Assembly: GCA_036365515.1 (NCBI GenBank)
Contig: CM070876.1
Coordinates: forward strand, 102,982,310-103,046,309
Source of the DNA: Torymus aiolomorphi
Taxonomy: Eukaryota > Arthropoda > Insecta > Hymenoptera > Torymidae
Direction: 5' to 3'
Length of the DNA: 64,000 nucleotides
The notes below the pieces were generated by a model. The model had not been told where the DNA came from. It saw only the letters and a list, made by a program, of their open reading frames with translations, and made no database searches. A program made the translations under genes and the position numbers. Position 1 is the stretch's first letter; every line of letters starts with the position of its first letter. Shown here piece after piece: positions 44,531 through 54,466 of the stretch.

Positions 44531-45789
44531 GAGTTGGGGGGTTCACTACTTAGAACTTCTAGGGTGTTAAGCGACGGGTTTTTCAATTTATCCATAATTC
44601 TTTTGATGCGACTACGTAGTTTCCCTGCTTCCATCAGTCTGCGAGTTTCGGTGAGCATCTTTAATAAGCCCTCTTCGTCGGGACAGTAATTTTCTATCAT
44701 ATCTGAGATATGACTGCGTCCATATGTATCGTACAAAAAGGAAGTCAGTTTAACAAAATCGATTGGGTATTTTTTCCCTCTTATCTATATGGGACTTAAG
44801 AGAATTTAAGTTCTCTCTAATTTCTTCTAAGGAATGGACATTTATTTTTAGTTTTTTGTTGGTATGCTTTACAGCACTATGTAGCTTGGGAGGGGCAACG
44901 CCCTTGAAAAGAGACGATCCCTCCGTAGATGACGAGGTGTCTGGTAATTCTCTCTTAGCGCTTGATAGAGTAGGAAGGGCAAATTCATTTAATTAGTTAA
45001 TATTGGAGACCGTGTTTACCTGCTCGTGGATCATCAGATCATTATCGCTATTAACTGGCGGCTCTGTTATGTTTGTCTGCCTGGAAATTTCCACGTCGGT
45101 TCCACCGGGCAGTGAGTTTTCTTTTGCAATGCACGACTTGGCTAGGTGACCCTCTTGTTGACAAATGAAGTATTTAATCTTGTTTGTCGAGAAATATGCC
45201 CATTCTATAGAATCTTCTGTTCTTATGTTAATAGCTGGTGGAATTTTTTCTTCATCTCGAGAATCGAGGTATAGTTGCATTCTGAAAGACAAGATGTGGT
45301 AACCCGATTCTACGTAGCCAGCACGCGCATGAGTGACTCGAGATTTGGTCCTGATGTCAAGTTTTTTAATAATTTGTTCCAAAAAACTGATAGAAATTTC
45401 GGTTTTTACATTAGAAATTGTAAGTCGCTCGAGAAATCAGAGACCGAGCTTCGATGGATTGTTCCTCCTTTGCGTCGTTGATTATTCTAAATTCTCCTAT
45501 ATTGACAGTTTTTTTTACTAAGTCTTTAGAAGCGAGGTATAAACATATGCGACCTTGAGATATTCTGGAGGCAAATCTGATGTTGCTAGGACCCATGACT
45601 TTTACTAGGGCTAGTGTATAATCCTTCACCGTGAAGTTACTTACGGAATCAAAGACAATTGCAAGTTCCTTAGAAAGGTTTAATGTTTAATGACTACGAG
45701 GCCACTTCTGAATAGGTAGAATCAGATTCAATTTGAACTTTGTAGTCAAAGCACGGTATTGGAGCAGCTCCTTGGCGACAAGGTTCCAT
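44515..45789 (-). pseudogene. LINE 4 ORF1, RNA-binding protein
   Basis: The ATG at 45789 starts MEPCRQGAAPIPCFDYKVQI. The middle piece (45411-45629) reads LALVKVMGPSNIRFASRI, and the knuckle CQQEGHLAKSC is complete here (44993-45382). The C-terminal helical part is at 44515-44736. Frame changes fall near 45690, 45400, 44990 and 44760. Confidence 0.65.
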
Positions 45790-46074
45790 CTTGAAATGAA
45801 GGACACTCCCGGCGAGAATCGCCAGGCGGTTGAAAAATCGCACAATGGAGTAAACACAACAAACCACTGACGATTTTCCCGCCACCAATGTGGTGGGAGG
45901 GGATGGGTGGGCATTATTACAGTGTTATCTGTAACACCCCCTCCAATATAATTAATTAATTACTTTATTTATTTATTTATTTATTTATATATTTATTTAT
46001 ATATTTATTTATTTATTTTGTGACGTACACAAACCGCGTGTAAGCTGAAGCAAGGAGCGAGGTCGCCTGTCACG

Positions 46075-46998
46075 AATATAAACTAAATAAGTATTATACA
46101 CCTCAAAATATTTATTTGAGTGGTAGTAATTGTAAGTATTCCGTGCCCAAGGAGCTGATAACCCCCGATAATGCTGTTATTAGAAAAATCCAGAAACAAG
46201 TCAACTTTGATTTTTAATTTTAACAATAATTATTTAATTTTATTGCAAATATTATATACAAAAATAATAAAAAAAAATAAAGTTTTTCCGATATAAAATA
46301 TAAGGTAGCTACCTCACGCGATCAAACAACCATTGCTGATTTGGCATTTCAAAGAGAAATATTTTCCATTTTGTTTCATTTTAAATTTTAATCTGAACTT
46401 TGGATATCTAGAAAAAATCTATTTTAGGGGTGACTTTGAGGGGTGCGTTTTACCCCTTTAATAATAGGAAATTGAGCCAATAAAAAGAATTAGCCGAAAT
46501 AAAAATGCATTACATAACATATAATATTTCTTTTAACTGTTCGAAAGTATTTTGCGCCTAAGGGGTTGTTTACCCCTGATAACGCTTGTACTTGCAAAAA
46601 CCCTGAATCACGTCAACTTTAATTTTTCATTTTAAGCCCAACAATGATTTTTATAATAATCAATTAATTTTATTTCAAATATTATATACAAAAATAATTT
46701 AAAAAATAAGGTTTTTCTGAAATAAAGATTAAGTTTTGCCAGCCCCGGGGACCAAACTATACTTGCTAGTTTCGTCATTCAAAGAGAAGAATTTTCCGAT
46801 TTGTTTCATTTCAAAACATTAATTAGAACTAAAGATATTAAGAATAAACCGTTTTCGGGGGTAAACTTTAAGGGCGGTTTTCATCCCTTTAATATCGGAT
46901 TGGGCCGATAAAAAAAATTCGTGTCTCTTATTACTCGTTCCTGTACAACACATAAAAAATTCAGGAAAATCAGAGGCGGACACCTCGATCCGTTTCCT
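46075..46998 (-). repeat. U repeat, copy C
   Basis: A third full U unit, same orientation as copy B and outside the inverted duplication. Minus-strand terminus CAAGGAAACGGATCGAGGTG at about 46998; the other end reaches the LINE 4 leader within a few bases. Confidence 0.65.
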
Positions 46999-47004
46999 TG
47001 TAAG

Positions 47005-48365
47005 TACCCACCCACCCACTAATATCTTAATTCGTGAACAAACCTTCCACTCTTACAGGAACGTTCAAAATTTTTCTGCAAGAAATACTTAATTAAATCG
47101 CTTTCTAACTCTGGTACGATAACGTGTCAAACCGTTTTATATTTCCTTAATACCATAGGGGTTAGCAAAAGAGCTAAGCATTTCATTCTCGGGGTAAGTG
47201 TAAATTTATTCATTCAGATATTCATTTTCTGCTTTACTGCTCTGACTATAATGTTATCACTACATAGATAAATATCAACACCAAATGCTAGACAGCTAGA
47301 GGAAGCAGCTTCTGCTAACACTCAATTAAACAATTTTTTGTCTCAGAATAACGCCCTTTAGATTTTTACAGATAGTAGTAAAAATAGGGATTCCTCTTGC
47401 CCACAACTCATCATCTGTACTCAGCTTAGTATTAGATCTGATGCTTCAATTTTCACTGCTGAGTGCTATGCCCTTAATTCAGCGGGCGATCTTACAATAA
47501 CGTTAATGTTAACATTTATTCCCACTCTTTAAGTGGGCTAAGTAGTCTTGAACTCTCCAACATCAGTATCAAAACCACCTCACTCATATTTAGTATTAAA
47601 AAAAATTCTTTATCCATCAGTAACAATAATCTAAACTTTTTCTGGATACCTGTTCCTGTGGGCATCTTAGACAATCAAATTGCTGATTTAAAGACAAAGG
47701 AAGCTACTTCTCTAGTTTTTAATCCTAATTTATTTATCCCTTTCTCTGACTACACGCATAATTTTAGAATAGCGCTAACTACTAAAAATAAAGCAGCTAT
47801 CAAACTTCAAGGCGAAATGAAAGAAATAGGGTTCTTTGAATTTTACTTTTCTCACAGAAATATACCATGGTTTTCCAATAATGGTTTAGATCGAGACACT
47901 ATAGTTAGTATCAATCGAATGAGGAGCAATCATTATAGTCTTGCTACCTCTCTAGCACGCAAAAATACTACTGATGATCCGACATGCTCTCTCTGTGGAC
48001 ATAACTATCAAGACTGGGATCACATAATGTGATAGAAAAACTTAATTCGAAGCATGCAATATATCTACCGACAACAATGAGATTAATGCTCGCTAAACGA
48101 AATATTGAGGCTTGTCGGTTGGTTCTGAAGTTTTTAATATCCGCCAACATCAAAATCTAAATACCCAAACTATTAATTATATAATATGCGTGCTTTATTG
48201 AATGTATATACCTTGTTAAATATTTAATGTTTTATGTTACAAATTTGTGCATATTTCTACTTGTATGTAATACTCTGACAAAGCTATATGAATTTACTTT
48301 GTAAACACAAATATAATTTACAATAAAGTAGGCTATATAATCTCTGTTGAGATTAATCAGGCTTT
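47005..48365 (+). pseudogene. LINE fragment with RNase H and C-terminal Cys/His end
   Basis: Decayed frames give an RNase H-like block (SSKNRDSSCP, ASIFTAECYALNSA near 47370-47480). The ORF 47658-48032 (124 aa) follows with GILDNQIADLKTKEA, SINRMRSNHYSLATSLAR and a CSLCGHNYQDWDHIM end. This is the C-terminal part of an I-group LINE and may be the missing end of the LINE 3/4 family. The 3' UTR ends near 48365 in an A-rich tail. Confidence 0.65.
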
Positions 48366-48744
48366 AAAATAAATAAAAAAAAACTACTCACATATTGATA
48401 CACAAAGTATCAAAGAGTAGTTAAGCAATTAATAAACAATTAATAAATACTTAATACGGCTTTCATTTGGCTTAAATAAACACACAAACTGCCTGCGCGC
48501 AGTTTTTAACAAGAAGCTGCTCCGCGCCAATTAGGGTTCAGCAGCGGCGAGAAGCTGCTCCGCGCCAATTAGCGGCGCCCTCCGCTGCGGAGCAGATGCG
48601 CAAACGCGTATAAGTAGAAGCGCGGCAGCTGCAATCGGCAGTCAGCTCGCGACGCTCCTCTGGAGAAGGGGGTAGTCCGGGCTAGGTGTATTGAGATAAA
48701 TAAAGCCCAGAACCAAATAATATACAGTTAGTATATTTATTTAA
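48366..48744 (+). promoter_or_regulatory. LTR- or promoter-like region
   Basis: A 21-bp GC-rich word (GAAGCTGCTCCGCGCCAATT) occurs twice (48511 and 48551). It is followed by a TATA-like TATAAGTAG (about 48609), an initiator CAGTCAGC (about 48639) and AATAAA (about 48698). The order suits a solo LTR or the 5' region of an element, but no second LTR is seen. Confidence 0.35.
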
Positions 48745-49530
48745 CCTTATCTCCCCCCTCCTTCACCGCATTTCACTTTATACGGGCATGGCTGTACAAG
48801 CCATCCCCCTCCTCCTCTCTCTCCACTGCATGTAAAGGCCGGCGGCTGGTGAAGCATCCCCACCACCGCGCAGCGGCGCGGCGGCTCGCGGAGCGGTGAG
48901 AGCAGGAGCCTGGGCATGCAGCTCCGACTGTCAGGACCCGACGCCTGGAGCCGGACGGAACTTCCAAATAGGAAGGTCCGAAAGGATACGAATCGGCCGA
49001 GGTAGCTCGCCCGCGCAGGGTAAGCCTGTACTCGGGGGGGGGGGGGGGGGCTGATCACCACGTGCTCACGCACGACTCCCTTCACCCCCCTTCCTCTCTC
49101 TTCCCTCCAGCTTCTATTCCTATCTTCCACCCGACATTCAGTCGGCCCAGACACCTGGTGTCGGACGGACCTTCCGAATAGGAAGGTCCGAAAGGATAGG
49201 AGTCGTACGGGAAGATTCATCCGAAGAGGGTTAGTTAACCTGTGGGGCCGAGAACCTTGTGTTCACGCTCGTTACCTTCCCCTTCCTTTCTCTCACCCTC
49301 TTCCTAAGGACATGGCTGTATAAGCCATCACCCTCCTTCCCTCTCCTTCCCTTCCTCTTCTCCCCTCTCGTCGAGGTGGTGGGAATGACCTACCCGCACA
49401 GGGTATGTTGGACCTACGTACAGACGTTTTTATCACCCCTTTCCTCTTTTCCTCTTCCCTTCTCGCCACCAAAGAGTAACAACACCTCCACAATTCCACG
49501 TATACCCTTCGCTGCATAAGCATAATGATA
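48745..49530. repeat. GC-rich, partly duplicated noncoding region
   Basis: A ~56-bp segment containing CGGACSGAMCTTCC and GGAAGGTCCGAAAGGATA occurs at about 48937-48992 and 49149-49204. A word ATGGCTGTAYAAGCCAT occurs at 48788 and 49313. The second segment holds a perfect 9-bp stem hairpin (49167-49189). A G17 run lies at 49034-49050. ORFs here overlap on both strands and are not supported. It may be the leader of the LINE that follows. Confidence 0.5.
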
Positions 49531-49537
49531 ACAATAT

Positions 49538-49845
49538 ATAAGGGTGTTACGTAGGCGTGCAACAGTAAGCAAGACAATTATTTAAATAATTTTTAAACTC
49601 AAGTAGCCAGGGAACGCGAGGTTCACACATATAAGGGTTTTACGTAGACTTGTGAGACTAAACAAGACGATTATTTAAATAATTTTTAAACTCGAGTAGC
49701 TGGAGGACTTGAGATCCACGAAAATAAGAGAGTTACGTAGAGGGTGACACTAAGTACGATGATTATTCAAATAATTTTAAAACTCAAGAGGTCCACGCAT
49801 AAAAGGGAGTTACGTAGACAGGCGTCAGTAAGCAAGACAATCTGT
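49538..49845 (+). repeat. ~93-bp tandem repeat, about 3.5 units
   Basis: Units begin ATAAGGGTGTTACGTAG at 49538, 49631, 49724 and 49799 (spacing 93, 93, 75) and share CAAGACRATTATTTAAATAA and TTTTAAACTCRAGTAG. The last unit is cut at the start of LINE-like coding sequence. Confidence 0.75.
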
Positions 49846-51300
49846 TTTCTCCAAACTGAATTGGGGAAAACGCATTAGCAAGATATGTGGGAAAGCCATA
49901 AATACGTTCTGGACCTGTAAGAGGGCTTTTGTCAACACCTGTTGCCTGTCACCGGGCAACGTGTGGTGGATGTATGAATCTATCATCAGACCCAGATTAA
50001 AGCACGGAGTCGTGATCTGAAGGCAGACAGGGGTACTCAAGGCCCACCGGAGCCCGTTAGACAAGGTACAAAGGCTAGTGGTAGGGGGCATAGTGGGCTC
50101 ACCGACCACTACACCCGGTGCAACACAAGAGTTAATACGAGGAATACAGACCTTATACGCATTCATTAAGGACGAAGCGAGCAAGACTTGGTGGTGCATT
50201 AGAGATGTTACGGGTATAGGGAGCGGATTTAAGCAGGAACTCGGTCAGCTCCTACCCCCTGATCTTGATGTATCGGGATGTGAGAAGATAAGGCGAAGGA
50301 TTATATTTCTCATACCCTTCCGGATGCACATCTCCGACGGGGAAGAGTGGACCAACGGTACCTGCCCCTACACCCAATCGGGCATGGTGTGGTACACGGA
50401 CAACTTCAAAAACGAGAATGGCGTGGGGGGCTGGTGTTTGGAAGCAAGGTAGCTCTACAGAGCTAGTGTTCACACTCGACTCTCACGCATCGGTATCTCA
50501 GGTAGAAGTAAGAGCCATAGCGAAGTGTGCTGCAGTGCAACTTACCAGAGCAATAGGATGTCCCATCACCATCTGCTCAGACAGCAGAACTACACTGATG
50601 TTTCTACACTGCACCAGCATATACTCCAGAAAAGTGTTAAACTGCATAGATATCCTTACCGCCATGGCCTGCATCAATGCATTAAGCCTCATTTCGGTGC
50701 TGGGCATAAAGGTATTAGGGGTAATGAGAAGGCTGGAGGAGGCGTCCGCCAGATCATAGCAACTCGGTGCTCAGTAAACGTTCCTCCGAGTGAAATTAAG
50801 AAAATGATCTCCCTTATGAAGGAGAAAATACCCATGAAAAAGCGAGAATCGACAGGTTTAAGACAAGCCAAGAGAATCATAAATGACTCTCTACCAGAGC
50901 GGTGACTACAACAGGTCGGCAGGCTGAATAAAGCTAAGCTAAGAAGTATAGTAGGCTGGCTCACATCACTCTTGTTGATCAGATATTACCCGCAGACACG
51001 CAGGATATTAGACGAGGGTAGCTGCAAATCGTGTGGAGGGATGGCTGAGTCAACCTTCCACCTCCTCTGCCAGTATCCTGCTTTAGAGAGTACTAGGCGA
51101 GATGTATGGGAAGCAGAGCCTACAGTCTATATGCCAGGTTATAGAGCGGATAGACAGGATCCAGCGCAGCATGAGATAGAGAAACATCATAGCTAAGGGG
51201 GACATCACAATGGGTGTAAACCTGAGTGCTGCGCAGCACGTTTCTTGTGCAGAGCCGCTCGCCCAGCCCACGACATAGACAGTACAGAAAAGATAACTTG
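49846..51300 (+). pseudogene. LINE fragment: RT end, RNase H and C-terminal domain
   Basis: Pieces in changing frames read WWMYESIIRPRLKHG, SPLDKVQRLVVGG (RT connection), SVSQVEVRAIAKCAA and ITICSDSRTTL (RNase H). Later come HKGIRGNEKAGGGVRQ (the GNExAD-type RNase H motif) and a C-terminal part SIVGWLTSL and CKSCGGMAESTFHLLCQYP. This is the R1/LOA/I type of 3' end, 5'-truncated and frameshifted at about 50450, 50700, 50905 and 50965. Confidence 0.7.
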
Positions 51301-52025
51301 CAGGTCCAGGACCTTCATGGATTTCGATCCGACAGGTCTTAAATTCTTAATATTTCATGTCACAATTGACTCAAGAGTTGTGTGAATCAAATATATATAA
51401 GTAAATATTGTTTGCGGCCAAAAACAGTTATAAAAACTGCCATAAATATTAATTATTTTAATTTAATTTGTAAGACTGTAAGACCGATGGAAAAATTCTT
51501 ATCAGTTGATAGTAAATTGCAGTCGACATAAGTAATATTTTTAATGACAGTTATAAAAGCTTAACAGAGCTTAAATTCAAGAATTTTGAGCATCTTTTGG
51601 CCGTACAGTATTATTTACTCCAATAAATTTGATTTATAGAACTCTTCAGTCAATCGTGACATAAAATACCAACAATTTAAGACTTCTTCGATCAAAACCC
51701 ATGAGATTCCTGGACATGCAGGTTACGCCAAAGTCAAAATATAGAAATGGCCATATGTTTGGATAAAATAGATGCAAAATTTTTTTCATGTCTTGTTTTA
51801 TTACAATTTTAATATACTATTCATATGTAGGAAATGCTCGCTGGTAATTAATTGGTTAATCTGATGAAAGATCACGACGAGCCATAAATTTGTGTAAACT
51901 TCCTTATTAATTGTCGACATTTCGGCTCTTGATGAGAAGCCCTTCTCAAGAATAAATAACACAATGAAAACAATCTTATTTTAGACCAACGCATAAAATG
52001 CAACTACATAATGATAACAAAAAAC
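51301..52025. other. AT-rich noncoding stretch
   Basis: No ORF is supported. The piece at about 51895-51960 contains GTCGACATTTCGGCTCTTGA and TGAGAAGCCCTTCTCAAGAA. These are reminiscent of the CGAAACGT/GAAGAAGG words of Penelope-like or foldback elements, but too little is left to classify. Confidence 0.35.
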
Positions 52026-53465
52026 ATATATATGGGAGCGTCCAGCAGAAACGGGCCACCGAGCGCGCGCGGTGCCTTTTTTCGCGTAAAAGGCGCTTTG
52101 TTTAACTCGCTCATAATCGTATGCTGCGTCTTTGAAAAAAAAACCAAGGACCTATATCGATAGATTTTTTTCTGCTCTTTCCAATTGCGCCATTGTTTTT
52201 GTTGCGAAACGCGTTCTTCCGGACGAAAACTCGAGTTGAATATTGAAAGCCATTTTTCCAAAGTATATCATGTTTTTTTTTTCAAAATAAACTACACCAT
52301 TGGAATGTGCCATCACGGCACGTTTAAGTGCACGCTCTATTCAATTCGCTAATAATCGTGTACCAAGTCTCTGAAAAAAGAACTAAGGACATATATCGAT
52401 AGATTTTTTCCTGATCTTTCCAATGGTGCTATTATTTTTATTTCGAAATGCTTCCTTCTAGTTGAAAATTCCATTTGAATGTTTAAACTCTATTTTTTCA
52501 ATAAAATATCAGTCTTTTCTTCAAAATGAATTATATTCTTCAAAAGTACAAGTCTTAAACTATAAAATATTATATTTTTAAGTTGAAACATGAAAAGTTC
52601 AAAAATAGTAAGATCAAAAAGACAGCGGCTGCCCGAACTTTTTACGCTATGCTCAAGGGTGGATTAATACACGCGATGTGCTATTTCGCCCTTTCTTTTT
52701 TGTAAATATAAAATGTTTTGTAACTTACAATGCCAATGCGCGGACATATTTTGTGGATCTAGTTGTAACAGTTAGTATAATATTACAATGAACTTTGTTC
52801 ATTTATATAACAAAATTTGAAAAACATAATATATTAAACATAAAAATATCCATGAACGCAATGAAAGCAGTGAAACAGAAATTTAAAATAACCTTATAGA
52901 TTGTTTAATCTGGAATAACAATATTACCTTTTCCTTTAAATTCTAATTTTTTTACATTTTGAAAAGAGCAGGAAAAAATCTATCGATATATGTCCTTAGT
53001 TCTTTTTTCAGAGACTTGGTACACGATTATTAGCGAATTGAATAGAGCGTGCACTTAAACGTGCCGTACGCACGGGCGCGAGGGGCTCGCGCGGACCCTC
53101 GGTGCTTTCTTTTTCATGTTGTTACTTTTAAACCCTTTATTTCTCCAACTTCTCCAAGATAGGGTTTTGAAGCTTAAGAGTTGTACTTTCCAATGGTGTA
53201 GTTTATTTTTAAAAAAACATGCTATACTTGGATAAAAATGGCTTTCAATATTCAACTCGAGTTTTCGTCCGGAAGAAAGCGTTTTGCAATAAAAACAATC
53301 GCACCATTGAAAAGAGCAGGAAAAAATCTATCGATATAGGTGCTTGGTTTTTTTTTTCAAAAACGCAGCATACGATTATGAACGAGTTAAACAGAGCGCC
53401 TTTTACGCGAAAAAAGGCACCGCGCGGGCTCGGTGGCCCGTTTCTGCTGGACGCTCCCATATATA
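52026..53465. mobile_element. 1.44-kb foldback-type DNA element with nested inverted repeats
   Basis: Outer arms of about 290 bp (52026-52315 and 53172-53465) are inverted copies, starting TATGGGAGCGTCCAGCAGAA. Inside each arm a second, diverged unit repeats the same words (ATATCGATAGATTTTTTYCTG, GAAAAAARAACYAAGGAC) and is again inverted between sides (about 52306-52430 and 52960-53070). The centre is AT-rich and noncoding. Flanks are TATATA-like, so the target duplication cannot be fixed. Confidence 0.7.
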
Positions 53466-53469
53466 ACTT

Positions 53470-54437
53470 TGTTTGAGTAAGCCTTAATTATATATGAGTA
53501 AACATGCTGCGGGTGTTAAAATAAATTGAAGTCACACACAGAAGTAAATTGAAAATAGAAACTATATTCACAAAGTCACTTATTAAATAAATTACAAATT
53601 TTGGTTTTAATTTCACATAAATTGAAAAGGGAGTTTAAATTACACGATGAATTACAGGAGCACTGGTTGAGTTTTCGTCCCCTCGTAGATAGCTATAATA
53701 ACGGTGCTTGAGTATAGAAATCCCTTCTAAGGGATTACTAACCTGTTGAGTGATTGAAGAAATTCCACTGAGTTGAGTTTGTCCGTTGTTGGTGGTAGAG
53801 TTTACCCAGATAACTCCCTGCTTGGCTCCCGCACACTGAAGCTTGCTTGCTTGCTGTTTATGAATAAGTGCAACTGATTATTATTGAATCAGTTGCCTTG
53901 CTGTAGCTTTGATTCACTTTGCACTGCGCACATGCCACCTGTATCACCACGTGGGTGGCAACTTAACCTCAAGTATGTGAGTGATTACCTTGCTGTAGCG
54001 TTGATTATACTAATCGCAGTATAAGCGCCTTGAGTGTTGCTTGAGTGATGAGCCCTTGATGAGAGTTGAGTGTAGCCTGTGTTGAAATTCCTCGTTGAGT
54101 TGAACCAGTGAAAACCGTGAGAAAACCGTTGCTACTTAAGGAGATCAAGATGGCGAGATGTTCCTCGTGGCACGGCTGATGAGAGAGAGCGAGGCCTTGA
54201 ACGCTTCCGTCTTCTTGGCCTTCACGATTCACTTCGCGAATCAAATCACAATCTCTCTCACATTTGTATGTGAGAGAGCGAGAGAGACCGAAACAGCGCG
54301 AATTCACCTTGTGAATCAGTGTAGTGTCTCGGCTGTTCCGCCGAGAAACCGCGAGGTGCTGCCGCGCCGTGGCAGCGCCGTGAGTCGTACCGAGCTGAGC
54401 ATAACCGCGGGAATTCAAATTACTGAATTCCCAAACA
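53470..54437 (-). repeat. BEL 3' LTR
   Basis: Minus strand starts TGTTTGGGAATTCAG and ends TACTCAAACA. It contains an 11-bp perfect hairpin (54253-54278). A 137-codon ORF in it is also in the other LTR and is probably not coding. Confidence 0.95.
54253..54278. other. Perfect 11-bp hairpin in the BEL LTR
   Basis: CTCTCTCACAT (54253-54263) pairs with ATGTGAGAGAG (54268-54278) around a TTGT loop. The same hairpin is in the other LTR at 60729-60754. It could act in RNA dimerisation, 3' end formation or as a DNA site; no direct evidence. Confidence 0.6.
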
Positions 54438-54466
54438 TTCCGCCCGCCATCAACCGCCAGGTTGAT

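Larger units (their letters stand above)
40140..46064. repeat. Right arm of the inverted segmental duplication
   Basis: It is the mirror copy of the left arm. It lacks the piggyBac-like, 306-bp and Copia insertions and so preserves the empty sites of the first two. It has its own deletion in the transposase (near 40829) and a roughly 90-bp extra piece near 40922-41010. Where the left arm has an extra 44 bp in the LINE leader, this arm is shorter. Confidence 0.85.
42120..46064 (-). mobile_element. LINE 4, mirror copy of LINE 3 (right arm)
   Basis: Same leader, ORFs and 3' truncation as LINE 3, in opposite orientation. It keeps several residues lost in LINE 3, for example GDFNTHHQNWNC in the endonuclease and AKSCIAKE in the knuckle. 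Confidence 0.8.

Noticed and set aside
48747..49220. 157-codon ORF
   Set aside because: GC-rich, Arg/Pro-rich, overlapped by other frames and built over duplicated noncoding segments.
49538..49845. CRISPR-like array
   Set aside because: Whole units repeat, with no constant repeat and variable spacer pattern; the genome is eukaryotic.
51860..51960. Hammerhead ribozyme of a Penelope-like element
   Set aside because: CTGATGA and a CGAAATGTC-like word are present but on different strands or without the required stems.
54005..54418. 137-codon ORF in the BEL LTR as a gene
   Set aside because: It is present in both LTRs only because they are copies; it is low in conserved motifs and overlaps an open frame on the other strand.
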